Below, piece by piece: positions 39,270-46,827 of a DNA stretch of 64,000 nucleotides (its first letter is position 1; each line of letters starts with the position of its first letter). A program made the translations under genes and the position numbers. The notes beneath the pieces are model-generated. The model was not told the origin of the DNA and did no database searches. It saw only the letters and a list, made by a program, of their open reading frames with translations. This stretch comes from a virus, in the IMG/VR virus record IMGVR_UViG_3300044608_001826, positions 1 through 64,000 of that record; one strand, written 5' to 3'.

Positions 39270-39608
39270 TTACTCAAATCGGACAAATAATTCGTTTGGG
39301 TGTTCTTCAAAAAATTCTAGTGTTGCTGGACATAGCCATCCTTTCATGGAATTTTCATAGGAATACCACGCTCCGCCGTGCTCCATCTCTATTTTTATAA
39401 GTTTTCCGTGTGAAAGAGGGAAGTCACGCGATGAAAAAATAATTCTATGCGACTCTTTTGAAGGGTCACTGAAGTTTTCAATAAAAAAATCAATGATTTC
39501 GGGGATTCCGCAAACAAAAGGTTCGTCCTCAAGTCCTCTGGAGAGATCTGTAAAGGCCCAGGTGTCGCAGTGACGGTAAATTTTGATTGACATCATGGCG
39601 TTTGGCAT
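39270..39608 (-). CDS. Hypothetical protein (112 aa), leftward
   Basis: 112 residues. KIYRHCDTWAFTDLSRGLED, IPEIIDFFIENFSDPSKES and PLSHGKLIKIEMEHGGAWYS give a mixed alpha/beta, Trp-rich protein ending ELFVRFE. It runs opposite to its neighbours and faces the 105-residue gene tail to tail. Not recognised. Confidence 0.55.
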   Translation of the reverse strand: MPNAMMSIKIYRHCDTWAFTDLSRGLEDEPFVCGIPEIIDFFIENFSDPSKESHRIIFSSRDFPLSHGKLIKIEMEHGGAWYSYENSMKGWLCPATLEFFEEHPNELFVRFE

Positions 39609-39716
39609 GTGATAAGACGTTTTTGTGATGACATACAGAGTATACAGTATCGCGGGTGCCCTTTACCCGGTCTTTCTTGTTTTTTGTTTTAAGATGTAGA
39701 GAGGGTTTCTAGCTGC

Positions 39717-42002
39717 ATGTACTCGTACGGATATAAAGTACCTGAATTACAAAATCGTGTTGCTCGTCAAAGACAGCCTATAGAGCCCGACGCCACCGTG
39801 GCAGACGCTGTTCCTACAGGAGCTGAGTCTGCTGTTTCTAATACTTCCTCAGAGAGTACCCCTTCTCCAGCTCCGCAGAGGTCATTAAGTCCTAGAGAGT
39901 TTTTTGAGTCTCAGATTCTTCCTCAAGTTAGAGCTGTTATAGGTGATTACGGTGTTCAGGATGCGTATACACAAAATATAAGGGAGAATACGCGAATACG
40001 CGACTTACGGGATTCAGAAGAAACAGAAAGAAGAAACTTTGAGCGGCTTCGAGGAACTCCAGTCTCGGCACCTGTTCAACTTCCTCAGCTTATTTCCTTA
40101 CAAGGGCTTGGTTCTGCACATACTCAACCCGGAATTCCTGGTCTCTTTGCTCAGGTTGAAGCCACTAATAAAGGAATAGAAGGTTTACGCAAACAAAGAG
40201 TTGCTGATGCCTTTGGTGATTTGCTTACAAAATATCCCGAACTTAACCGAGTTCTGTATGCGGAACCTGCAGGACAAGCTAAAGCTTTGCGTGTACGCAA
40301 GTCGGGTTTTGAGCCTTATTTAGATTATGTAGATAAAACACAGGTATTTTCTTCTCCTGAATCTCGTGCTGGTGTTTATAACGAAATTATCAATGATTAC
40401 GCTTCTTTTGAAGATGATCCAGATAAACGTTCTTTACTCGGGGAAGCGCTTAGGGGCGCTGAACAAGATTATACGAGCGGTGACCCAGAACGCCAAGACA
40501 AAGCTCGACAATTCTTAAAGAGTATATTGAATGACCCTGCAACGCTTGAGCGCATAGAAACACCTTCATTTCGTGAAAACCGACCTGTTATTGGCGGCGG
40601 TGGCTATGAACCTGTAAAAGATAACCCTTTAGTAAAAAGAATAAATCAAAGAGCAAAAGATTTTAACCAGCTTTACAGTCAATTAGATCTTCAAGATAGG
40701 CTTGATATAGCTAAGGTTTATCCTGGTCTTCAAGCTTCAAGGTATAAGGAAGGAGATCAAGCAGGTTTTTATCTGGACCCGGATACTAAAGAAGTTTCCA
40801 TTGTCGATTTTGATGATCCCAATGCTTACGGGGTCGATGTAAGTATGTATGTTCCTGGGAGTGTATCGCTAGAAGAATTTGATAAAGACAGTATAGGTTC
40901 TGAAATATCTAAGAATGCTTTGCGTTTCTTAGCTGACTATCCCGTCGTCGCTCAGACAAACGTCAGCTTCTCCACAAGGGAGCCTGGTTACGGTGATGTT
41001 GGTTATAGCGCTAAGTTATTACCTCCTGAGCTTGTTAATCCTGTAACGTCATTTGTTTCAGACACAGCCTTCCGTGGGCTTCGACCAGGAACACTTGTTA
41101 CGAATAATCCGCTTAGCTCTAGCGATTTATATGATAAAAGGATTGAGGAAGGTAAATCAGAGGCTGAGAGCAACACCCTACGCCGCTTACAACCTTTTAT
41201 TGACTCAAGAAGCCCTCTCCCTAATCTGCGTGGATTAGCTTACACTTCAGCGGGTTTTGGCCCTGTAACCAAGAATAATACACAAGTTTCTTATATAGAC
41301 GATAAAGGTCAAGCTATACCAATTCAACTGGAACGTACTGAAGTTCCATTAAGAGGTATTGTTGCTGTTCCTGATGCCGGAAGTGCGTCTGTATATTCCC
41401 CCGCGCTTCCTGCTTCTGTTACTCCTCGTTATTACGGGTTTGATCCTATTTCAGGCGCAGCTTTAGGTGGGGCTGAGGTATTGCGCAATCTTCGTCGCAC
41501 CCCTTCCGCTCTTCTCCCCGGCGCTGCTGATTTAATCCCAAGTCCTGAAGCCATCCAAACAGGATACCAGCGTGGGCCAGCTGCTATGGGCAAACAAATG
41601 GCGCAGGAATTTGTACAGGGTTTACCCACTGCGGCAGGTGCTGCAATGTTGTTATCCACGCCAGCCGCTGCACCTTTTGCCCCTGGCATCGGTGCTGGTA
41701 TGGTCGGAACGGCAGGAGCAAGAGCTCTAAATGAAGTTGTGCGTCAAGAAACCGGTGAAGGGGTCGTACCTAAGGTTCGTCAGTTCCTAGGTACAGCGCC
41801 TCGTACAGGTTTATCTGCAACTCGGCAGACTGCACCTAAACCGTTAGTGGCGCAAGTTAAACCTCTCAGCAACGCTCAGCGTGCAGAAATTCAGAGGCAA
41901 CAAAATCGTAACGAGTTACAGCGTCGCATAGATTTATTCAAAGAACGAGTTAATCCTCGTCGCGGTGAATTTGGTTTAAGCGAGCTCTTATTCGGGCGTT
42001 AG
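39717..42002 (+). CDS. Large hypothetical virion-type protein (761 aa)
   Basis: 761 residues starting MYSYGYKVPELQNRVARQRQ. N-terminal 90 residues are disordered (Ser/Thr/Pro); the middle contains mixed helices (REFFESQILPQVRAVIG; LTKYPELNRVL). Residues 600-690 are Ala/Gly/Pro rich with membrane-like segments (GLPTAAGAAMLLSTPAAAPF, APGIGAGMVGTAGARAL). The end is a basic coiled coil (RAEIQRQQNRNELQRR). Large, low-complexity, partly amphipathic proteins at this position are often internal virion or ejection proteins. No diagnostic domain. Confidence 0.55.
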   Translation: MYSYGYKVPELQNRVARQRQPIEPDATVADAVPTGAESAVSNTSSESTPSPAPQRSLSPREFFESQILPQVRAVIGDYGVQDAYTQNIRENTRIRDLRDSEETERRNFERLRGTPVSAPVQLPQLISLQGLGSAHTQPGIPGLFAQVEATNKGIEGLRKQRVADAFGDLLTKYPELNRVLYAEPAGQAKALRVRKSGFEPYLDYVDKTQVFSSPESRAGVYNEIINDYASFEDDPDKRSLLGEALRGAEQDYTSGDPERQDKARQFLKSILNDPATLERIETPSFRENRPVIGGGGYEPVKDNPLVKRINQRAKDFNQLYSQLDLQDRLDIAKVYPGLQASRYKEGDQAGFYLDPDTKEVSIVDFDDPNAYGVDVSMYVPGSVSLEEFDKDSIGSEISKNALRFLADYPVVAQTNVSFSTREPGYGDVGYSAKLLPPELVNPVTSFVSDTAFRGLRPGTLVTNNPLSSSDLYDKRIEEGKSEAESNTLRRLQPFIDSRSPLPNLRGLAYTSAGFGPVTKNNTQVSYIDDKGQAIPIQLERTEVPLRGIVAVPDAGSASVYSPALPASVTPRYYGFDPISGAALGGAEVLRNLRRTPSALLPGAADLIPSPEAIQTGYQRGPAAMGKQMAQEFVQGLPTAAGAAMLLSTPAAAPFAPGIGAGMVGTAGARALNEVVRQETGEGVVPKVRQFLGTAPRTGLSATRQTAPKPLVAQVKPLSNAQRAEIQRQQNRNELQRRIDLFKERVNPRRGEFGLSELLFGR

Positions 42003-42023
42003 ACTTGTAAAAAAGCATAAACC

Positions 42024-42515
42024 GTGGCGACTTCTACCACTTTTATACCAACCGATTCAAGTTTGGTACGTCAGAAGGCTTTAGATCTTTTAGACAATTT
42101 CATACGTCGAGGGACGCTTCGGGGTTATGGTTTAGGAGATTCGGATCAACAACAGCGATTTGAGGAGTGGGTCGAGTCGCCTGACACTGAGCCTCGAATT
42201 TATGTAGATCCTAATAAGCTTGACCTAAGGGAATTTCGTAATCCCTACGCACCCGTAAGTCCCGATGAGTTTTTGGAGCGTGATCGCTTTTTACTTACAA
42301 ATCCCCGTAGTCCTCTGACGCAATCTCGGGGCTCTGACCTTGCGCAAGGAATCCCCGTGGGAGAGGACCCTAACCTTCCAATGGATCAAGACCAATTTCG
42401 CGATTGGGTTAACAGGCAACGAGATCTTAGAGATCGGCCCATGAGAGATGCTCTTGCGCCTTACGGGGGAAGCATACTCGAATTGATACGTCGTAATAAC
42501 TTACGCGGTGTGTAA
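42024..42515 (+). CDS. Hypothetical protein (163 aa), partner of the 761-aa gene
   Basis: 163 residues from GTG, 21 bases after the large gene. Pro/Arg/Asp rich and probably largely disordered: NPYAPVSPDEFLERDRFLLT, LPMDQDQFRDWVNRQRDLRD. The sequence style is that of short virion proteins in this phage. Close spacing suggests co-production. Confidence 0.5.
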   Translation: MATSTTFIPTDSSLVRQKALDLLDNFIRRGTLRGYGLGDSDQQQRFEEWVESPDTEPRIYVDPNKLDLREFRNPYAPVSPDEFLERDRFLLTNPRSPLTQSRGSDLAQGIPVGEDPNLPMDQDQFRDWVNRQRDLRDRPMRDALAPYGGSILELIRRNNLRGV

Positions 42516-42598
42516 TAGAAATATTCTCAATAAATTAAAATTAAAAAGATTCTTAATCTTCGCTGTTACACAGTAAACAGTATAAATAAATACATTTT

Positions 42599-42622
42599 CT
42601 TAGCGTAAGAGTAATCGCTAAG
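42599..42622 (+). promoter_or_regulatory. Leader hairpin overlapping the ribosome site
   Basis: CTTAGCG (42599-42605) pairs perfectly with CGCTAAG (42616-42622). The 3' arm includes the AG of the AGGA ribosome site of the gene starting at 42628, so opening the stem would be needed for full translation. Confidence 0.35.
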
Positions 42623-42627
42623 GAACA

Positions 42628-42792
42628 ATGACTGCGATTACTTATCGCGGGGTAACTTACAACCGCGAAGAGCATCACGAGAACTTCAAAGCGTGGTGGA
42701 CCTTAGTCCATCGAGCTACGCTTTGGCTTCGTTACAGAGGGGTGGCGTACCGTCCCGCTGCAAATTGCTCGGACTACCCCTCTGTGTTCTGA
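42628..42792 (+). CDS. YRG-repeat protein (DUF4278-like, 54 aa)
   Basis: 54 residues: MTAITYRGVTYNREEHHENF, then WLRYRGVAYRPAANCSDYPS. Two copies of the YRGV(T/A)Y motif, which defines a small cyanobacterial family (DUF4278-like), are separated by a linker with a Trp pair. Such proteins are common in cyanobacteria and cyanophages but uncharacterised. The short size and host-restricted motif support a cyanobacterial host. Confidence 0.7.
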   Translation: MTAITYRGVTYNREEHHENFKAWWTLVHRATLWLRYRGVAYRPAANCSDYPSVF

Positions 42793-42819
42793 TTGAAAGG
42801 GCTCATTTAGTGCTATAGT
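42793..42819 (+). promoter_or_regulatory. Sigma70-like promoter
   Basis: TTGAAA (42793-42798) and TATAGT (42814-42819) are spaced 15 bases apart and lie 22 bases before the next ATG, inside a 49-base intergenic gap. Confidence 0.5.
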
Positions 42820-42841
42820 AAGCACAGACTGAACTGAGCAC

Positions 42842-43153
42842 ATGAGCTCTTACTCCAGAACGAACCTCAACTCTGTCCACTTGATCCCTACCGTCGCCGT
42901 TTGGCAGGGTTGGAAGCTGATTTTGGCGTCCTGCGCTGCGGGTGTCGTCGGTATCGGCACGGTTTTGTTCCTGAACGGGTTAAATATTGCGTTAGATAAC
43001 AGTGCTTTGCGGAGTGAGAAGGTTCAGCGCCGGGTTCTCTTCTTTGAAACCTGCCTCGCCACGTGGGAATTGAAGGGAAAGCCCCGTAACCAGGGTCGTA
43101 CGCACTGCAACGCTGCTGCTGTTCAGTACGTAAACAGCCTTCCCTTGAACTGA
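42842..43153 (+). CDS. Single-pass membrane protein (103 aa)
   Basis: 103 residues. One clear hydrophobic segment (GWKLILASCAAGVVGIGTVLFL, about residues 23-44). A basic region follows, with two cysteines (ETCLATWELKG; GRTHCNAAAV). The short N-terminus precedes the span, so topology is probably N-in. A small membrane effector is a guess. Preceded by a credible promoter. Confidence 0.6.
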   Translation: MSSYSRTNLNSVHLIPTVAVWQGWKLILASCAAGVVGIGTVLFLNGLNIALDNSALRSEKVQRRVLFFETCLATWELKGKPRNQGRTHCNAAAVQYVNSLPLN

Positions 43154-43207
43154 GACTCAGATAAAACGCAAAAAACGGCTCAGGCCCCTTGTCTCCACTG
43201 CGTTTAT

Positions 43208-43435
43208 GTGCTTTATTGGGTCTGGCGTTCACGATTTCCTTTGGCCCGCCAGGTTCTACAGGCCGTTTGTCCGGTCTGTCACGCTCACTTCACATTAAAA
43301 GGCGCTCGCTTGCGAGTTTTTATGCAAACCAAAGCCAAAAAACCCGAACTTAAGGGTCCTTACTGCGGTTACCGCTGCTCCGCTAAAGCTAATATTTCGA
43401 TTGCTAACGATCGGAGGCGCCTTCAGGTTGTCTGA
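43208..43435 (+). CDS. Zinc-ribbon-like protein (75 aa)
   Basis: 75 residues from GTG. Cys pair CPVCH and a second pair in YCGYRCS lie about 33 residues apart, suggesting one zinc-binding site. The last 15 residues are basic (NDRRRLQ). DNA or RNA binding is possible. The start codon is uncertain since the first 15 residues overlap a Trp/Arg-rich frame. Confidence 0.45.
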   Translation: MLYWVWRSRFPLARQVLQAVCPVCHAHFTLKGARLRVFMQTKAKKPELKGPYCGYRCSAKANISIANDRRRLQVV

Positions 43436-43480
43436 TCGCCCCGTTTCGAGTAATCTCTAGCTGTCACCGACAGTTTTACT

Positions 43481-43556
43481 GCGCATCTAGCAATCTGGTG
43501 AATGCAGTCGACTCATAATCGACCTTAGGTGAGTTCAATTCTCACGATGCGCACCA
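43481..43556 (+). tRNA. tRNA with CAU anticodon (Met/Ile2 type)
   Basis: 76 bases ending in an encoded CCA. Acceptor GCGCATC/GATGCGC, D-stem GCA/TGC, anticodon stem GTCGA/TCGAC with loop CTCATAA (anticodon CAT) and T-arm GTGAG TTCAATT CTCAC all pair. The acceptor G1-C72 pair excludes an initiator tRNA. It is an elongator Met or the lysidine-modified Ile(AUA) tRNA. Confidence 0.92.
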
Positions 43557-43557
43557 A

Positions 43558-43630
43558 GGCCGTGTAGCCCAACGGCAGAGGCAAGCGACTTAAAATCGCT
43601 CAAGTGTGAGTTCGAATCTCACCACGGCTA
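43558..43630 (+). tRNA. tRNA-Leu(UAA), short variable arm
   Basis: 73 bases: acceptor GGCCGTG/CACGGCT (G-U at the end), D-stem GCC/GGC, anticodon stem AGCGA/TCGCT with loop CTTAAAA (anticodon TAA), variable region of only five bases (CAAGT) and T-arm GTGAG TTCGAAT CTCAC. It reads UUA. Normal leucine tRNAs have a long extra stem here, so this one is structurally class I. No CCA is encoded. It starts one base after the CAU tRNA. Confidence 0.85.
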
Positions 43631-43646
43631 CTCACATCTATTTGTG

Positions 43647-43940
43647 ATGACAAAACCAAAAGCAAAACCTTTCGTTGTAGGGGATCGTGTAGCTGAGCGC
43701 CCCAAACAACGCACCCTTTTTTACAAAACGCCTGAGGGTCGCGAAAAAGTCGAGCGTGTACTTACGCAACGCGTGGGTACTGTTATTGGCCTAACGAACC
43801 AGAAAAATCGCAACGGAGCTGTCGTTCCCTACGTGACCGTTAAGTGGGACGACACTGAGTCGGTATCCACACATGCGAAGGCTCGGATTTGCTTTTTGGC
43901 GGATCTCGATAGACTGATTGAAGAGTTTAATCCTGTATGA
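43647..43940 (+). CDS. Hypothetical SH3-like protein (97 aa)
   Basis: 97 residues. KPFVVGDRVAERPKQRTLFY, then RVGTVIGLTNQKNRNGAVVPYVTVKWDDTES. The 'F..GDrV....g.VG.Vig.......v.VkWD....' pattern resembles a small SH3/KOW-type barrel that binds nucleic acid or ribosomes. The last part (ICFLADLDRLIEEF) is a helix. An ATG one codon after a GTG is used. Precise role unknown. Confidence 0.55.
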   Translation: MTKPKAKPFVVGDRVAERPKQRTLFYKTPEGREKVERVLTQRVGTVIGLTNQKNRNGAVVPYVTVKWDDTESVSTHAKARICFLADLDRLIEEFNPV

Positions 43941-44113
43941 GCTCTGACAGTCATGTAATCCTTATATGCACTGAGGACGAGCTTAAGGCTCTGTTTGATT
44001 CGGGGGAGATCACGGATGAGACCGTGCCCTTGCCGCTCTCCTGTTTGTTTGATATACTTCTAGAGCATTACGGGTACGACCCTCACTGGCCTGCCCCTAA
44101 TGATGTATATTAA
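43937..44113 (+). CDS. Hypothetical acidic protein (58 aa)
   Basis: 58 residues beginning MSSDSHVILICTEDELKALF. Acidic, with one conserved-looking helix and the tail EHYGYDPHWPAPNDVY. The ATG overlaps the upstream stop (ATGA). No motif recognised. Confidence 0.5.
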   Translation: MSSDSHVILICTEDELKALFDSGEITDETVPLPLSCLFDILLEHYGYDPHWPAPNDVY

Positions 44114-44124
44114 TTTAACTTCTC

Positions 44125-44514
44125 ATGAGACAGAAACCCCTTGAGCCCCCACTTGAGCTCGTTCAGCAGTGGGGAAACTCCAGCCAAGCTTGGTTTGAGG
44201 AATCAAATGATCACTGGGACTACGAGCAGCACATCGCAAATCTCGCGGCTAAATGGGGCGCTGATCAAGAACTGACAGCGTGTTGCGACTTTGCTCTAAC
44301 AGCGAAAGTATGTGGGACTCAGTTTCAACGCCAGATGCTGGTTCGTCAGTTAAAGGAGAGGCGTAGGCCAGTTGAGGAGAGTATTAAGGAGAAAGCTTTT
44401 GACGCGCTGTACACCATAGCCGTGGGGGATAAAGAAGCTCGATGGAACTTTAAAGAAATTGAGACTATTCGGCAGGCGCTAGAGTTACTTCCTAACGATT
44501 CGCGGAGAGTGTGA
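44125..44514 (+). CDS. Paralogue family A member 1 (PPxELVQQW protein)
   Basis: 129 residues. PLEPPLELVQQW at the N-terminus, then ANLAAKWGADQELTACCDFAL and a charged helix (LKERRRPVEESIKEKAFDAL). The block 'PP.ELV.QW....(A/T)A(A/K)WGA.QEL..C' defines a family of about 70-135 residues that recurs at 44514, 44743, 47122 and 48796. The family is characteristic of Synechococcus and its phages and has no known function. The end overlaps the next start. Confidence 0.65.
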   Translation: MRQKPLEPPLELVQQWGNSSQAWFEESNDHWDYEQHIANLAAKWGADQELTACCDFALTAKVCGTQFQRQMLVRQLKERRRPVEESIKEKAFDALYTIAVGDKEARWNFKEIETIRQALELLPNDSRRV

Positions 44515-44723
44515 TGACACAGCAGCACCCCACCAGCATTCCGCCGGAGCTGGTGCGCCAGTGGCTGTTGGAGTATTACGGTGGCGATCTTGGTGAAGTG
44601 AGCCTTGAGGAGATGTACCTTGCTAGGTGTGCCGCTCAATGGGGTTACGAGCAGCACGAAAGGGAGCTGCTCGACGCTATGCACGCCGTAGTCCCGCAGC
44701 CTTACGAACCAAAAGCTGAGTAA
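44514..44723 (+). CDS. Paralogue family A member 2, short
   Basis: 69 residues. MTQQHPTSIPPELVRQWLLE, then YLARCAAQWGYEQHERELLD. It holds the family head (I-PPELV-QW) and the AAQWG block but lacks the C-terminal half present in the other members, so it may be truncated or minimal. The start TGATG overlaps the upstream stop. Confidence 0.6.
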   Translation: MTQQHPTSIPPELVRQWLLEYYGGDLGEVSLEEMYLARCAAQWGYEQHERELLDAMHAVVPQPYEPKAE

Positions 44724-44746
44724 CCATTACCACTAATCACCCATGA
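44724..44746 (+). repeat. Shared leader block, copy 1
   Basis: CCACTAATCACCCATGACA, ending with the start codon of the family A gene at 44743. Near-identical copies sit at 45318-45344 and 47101-47126. Confidence 0.7.
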
Positions 44747-45147
44747 CACAAGAACACCCCATCAACCCACCGCCGGAGCTGGTGAAGCAGTGGCGAGAGC
44801 AGGCCCCGCGTTGCCGCGACGGTGGCATTGCCCGCGAAGACTGGCTGATGACCAGCGCCGCCCGATGGGGCGCCGAGCAAGAGCTGGAGGCGTGCTGTGA
44901 GTTTCTTGGTACAAACAAGGAGTGGAACACAGTCGGACTTCTACGTGAACTCCGCGCCGCCCGTCGCCCCAAGCCGTCGAGCTTGAAAGGACGGATAGCT
45001 GCAGAGATCGAAAACGGGACTGCCTGCGACAGGGAGTCAGAGCGAATTACTCATGACGTTATCCGTGAGGTGGCAGCGTGGATTGATTATTTGGGATACC
45101 CCTCGTGCGCTGCTGAACTCAGAAAAGAACTCCCTCAGTCTCGTTGA
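44743..45147 (+). CDS. Paralogue family A member 3, fused to a family C tail
   Basis: 134 residues. Front: HPINPPPELVKQWREQAPRC and SAARWGAEQELEACCEFLG. The tail (SLKGRIAAEIENGT, THDVIREVAAWIDYLGYPSC) matches the end of the gene at 47474 (SLVKRVALAIS, AAIREVAMWMREN, GYTAAC). The gene therefore looks like a family A front joined to a family C back. The upstream 19 bases are the shared leader block. Confidence 0.65.
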   Translation: MTQEHPINPPPELVKQWREQAPRCRDGGIAREDWLMTSAARWGAEQELEACCEFLGTNKEWNTVGLLRELRAARRPKPSSLKGRIAAEIENGTACDRESERITHDVIREVAAWIDYLGYPSCAAELRKELPQSR

Positions 45148-45173
45148 GAGCCCTCGTAGCGGAACCCACTTCC

Positions 45174-45317
45174 ATGTCTGATAAGGAAAAACTAATTTAC
45201 TTCATCGAGCAGCTACGTGCAGACCCCGATGACCACAAAGATTATGAAAACACTTACGAAGATGGATGGATTGACGCCTGCAACGCCATTTTGAACCAGC
45301 TTCACCAGCCCTCATAG
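45174..45317 (+). CDS. Hypothetical acidic protein (47 aa)
   Basis: 47 residues starting MSDKEKLIYFIEQLRADPDD. One amphipathic helix then ENTYEDGWIDACNAILNQL, a second helix. Short and acidic, in the middle of the paralogue array. The stop is 19 bases before the next member of the array. Confidence 0.5.
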   Translation: MSDKEKLIYFIEQLRADPDDHKDYENTYEDGWIDACNAILNQLHQPS

Positions 45318-45340
45318 TCGCTTCCACTAATCACCCATGA
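45318..45340 (+). repeat. Shared leader block, copy 2
   Basis: CCACTAATCACCCATGACA, this time before a gene of a different family (45337), showing that the block is linked to position rather than to the family A coding sequence. Confidence 0.7.
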
Positions 45341-45651
45341 CATCAACACCAGATCTGACGACTGAAAACGACATCGCCTATGCCTTGTTTGATTCTGACG
45401 GGCAACTCCGGCCTGCTGCACGTCAGGTTTTGACCTCCTGCGGTTTCGTACCACCCGCCCCTGTTCCTATGAGCGAGCGTTTGCCGGGACCGGAGGATTG
45501 CGATGCAGAAGGCCGATGCTTTGTCTGGGACTGGCTAGCTACAGAGTGGAAGTTCCTGGAAAGGAGCGTATTTCAACAGGGTTGGGAAAGTGCTTACTGG
45601 CTCCCCCACCACGCGTTGCCGGTGCCGCAGCAGGAGGCCGACCGTGGCTGA
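45337..45651 (+). CDS. DUF551-like small protein (104 aa)
   Basis: 104 residues. N-terminal MTSTPDLTTENDIAYALFDS; the core PVPMSERLPGPEDCDAEGRC, FVWDWLATEWKFLE and AYWLPHHALPVP. The 'MSERLPGPEDCD.EGRC..W......W....W..PHHALPVP' string is common in picocyanobacterial and cyanophage proteins of the DUF551-like group, with no known activity. Trp- and Cys-rich, probably a compact beta fold. Ends 8 bases into the next gene. Confidence 0.65.
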   Translation: MTSTPDLTTENDIAYALFDSDGQLRPAARQVLTSCGFVPPAPVPMSERLPGPEDCDAEGRCFVWDWLATEWKFLERSVFQQGWESAYWLPHHALPVPQQEADRG

Positions 45652-45886
45652 CCTCTCCTCCGCCGCGCAGGCAGTGGTCTGGGAATTCAACCAAGCAGCC
45701 AGCGGCAAGCCTGATGACTGGCACTACCTGCCTGCTATCGCCGCCGCCCTGCGAGCTGCTGCAGATCAAGTGGTGCCGGATGAGCCGCTTTACGGGGGTG
45801 ATCAGCGCTGGATGTTTGAGCGCGATGCCCGTCAGGCTTGTCGCAAGAAACTCCTCGCAATCGCTGATGAGCTTGAAGCCCAGTAG
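45644..45886 (+). CDS. Paralogue family B member 1 (80 aa)
   Basis: 80 residues from GTG, preceded by a strong CAGGAGG site. DLSSAAQAVVWEFNQAASG, AAALRAAADQVVPDEPLYGG, CRKKLLAIADELEAQ. The 'LS.AAQAV......AAALRAAADQVV....LLAIADELE' scheme recurs at 48363 and 49115. All-helical, no cysteine or metal motif. Its start overlaps the upstream gene. Confidence 0.65.
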   Translation: MADLSSAAQAVVWEFNQAASGKPDDWHYLPAIAAALRAAADQVVPDEPLYGGDQRWMFERDARQACRKKLLAIADELEAQ

Positions 45887-45962
45887 TCACCTTCGCTAAA
45901 ATGCTTAGCGATAGAACCTGGACCTCTGTTACATCCCCGAGGCGTATTACGTTCAGGTCATC

Positions 45963-46040
45963 CACCCGGTCCGAGCTAATTGGATAGGACGGTCACCTGC
46001 CGCTGCAGGGACGGTGCGGGTTCGAATCCCGTCCGGGTGC
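45963..46040 (+). tRNA. tRNA-like element with atypical D and anticodon arms
   Basis: A seven-bp acceptor (CACCCGG with CCGGGTG) and a T-arm (GCGGG TTCGAAT CCCGT) are canonical. The central region instead forms a long hairpin (GTC.CCTGC/GCAGG.GAC) with only a four- to six-base loop, and the D-arm cannot be drawn normally. No anticodon can be assigned safely. It could be a pseudo-tRNA or a tRNA-like RNA. Confidence 0.4.
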
Positions 46041-46127
46041 TCAAATTGTGAAGAAGGTACCACACGGTAGTTTTTCTGGTACCATGGTGCGGCGGAACAA
46101 GCCGCTAAGGCCAATTCACTTAGTTAC

Positions 46128-46289
46128 ATGTCCAAATCTACTGAAACCAAAAAGCAAGCCGCCAAAGCTCTGATCGAGCTCGTGGTAGCTGCATCAAGCA
46201 CCACCACTTTTGAAGATTGCTTCGATTTTATGGACCGTCGCATCGAGCAAGCCGCTGCCGAAGTGATGGAGGCGATTTTCGATGACTGA
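46128..46289 (+). CDS. Hypothetical helical protein (53 aa)
   Basis: 53 residues: MSKSTETKKQAAKALIELVV, then FEDCFDFMDRRIEQAAAEV. Two helices; a TTAGTTAC element lies just before the ATG. A 19-residue open frame (46282-46341) overlaps its end and is not annotated separately. No family recognised. Confidence 0.5.
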   Translation: MSKSTETKKQAAKALIELVVAASSTTTFEDCFDFMDRRIEQAAAEVMEAIFDD

Positions 46290-46327
46290 TCTAGAGATCA
46301 TCGAACTTAACACTAAGGAAACAACTC

Positions 46328-46543
46328 ATGAGGCTCCTTAGTCAAAACGTCGACTGGAAGGATTACCCCGAGTCTTTCTGGGACCACGGTGCTCAGTATG
46401 TAATCAGCCAAGGGTACGATGTTGATCTTGACGTCGACTCCTTAATGATCTTGCTGTGGCGCATGGATCAGCGAATAACCCAGTTGGAGACAGCGATTAG
46501 CGCGTGTAATTGCGACAAAACCTCTACATCTGCAGACAAATGA
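46328..46543 (+). CDS. Hypothetical protein (71 aa)
   Basis: 71 residues: MRLLSQNVDWKDYPESFWDH, then a helix (VDSLMILLWRMDQRITQLET) and AISACNCDKTSTSADK. Acidic-aromatic N-terminus. The stop overlaps the next start (ATGA). Unknown. Confidence 0.5.
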   Translation: MRLLSQNVDWKDYPESFWDHGAQYVISQGYDVDLDVDSLMILLWRMDQRITQLETAISACNCDKTSTSADK

Positions 46544-46827
46544 CGTGTAATTGTGACACCGCCCGCAGCCTGATAAACCGCCTGGCGGATTCCCTTCAGG
46601 AGTTCATCGACTACGAACCCGTGGGGTACGTCGAGTTCGAACAGGATTTGATCGACGAAGCCCGTGAGTTTGTTAAAGGTACAGAACCTCCTGAGCAAAT
46701 AAGCGAGGAGGAAAATGAGAGACGATTTAAAGCGTGTATGGAGCAGATACGCAGTCTCACCCGCGAAAATTTTGTAGAACTGATGGGTGAGGAATTTCTT
46801 GAGGAGTTTCGGCGTGTTTCCCATTAA
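46540..46827 (+). CDS. Hypothetical acidic protein (95 aa)
   Basis: 95 residues from ATG 46540 (MTCNCDTARSLINRLADSL). Helical and strongly acidic (YVEFEQDLIDEAREFVKG; PPEQISEEENERRFKACMEQI). Two neighbouring cysteines at the start (CNC). Possibly a small metal-binding or dimerising protein. Not recognised. Confidence 0.5.
   Translation: MTCNCDTARSLINRLADSLQEFIDYEPVGYVEFEQDLIDEAREFVKGTEPPEQISEEENERRFKACMEQIRSLTRENFVELMGEEFLEEFRRVSH

Noticed and set aside
45498-45899. 133-residue frame overlapping the DUF551-like and family B genes
   Set aside because: It covers two better-supported genes in another frame and has an Arg/Ser/Pro-rich translation without family features.
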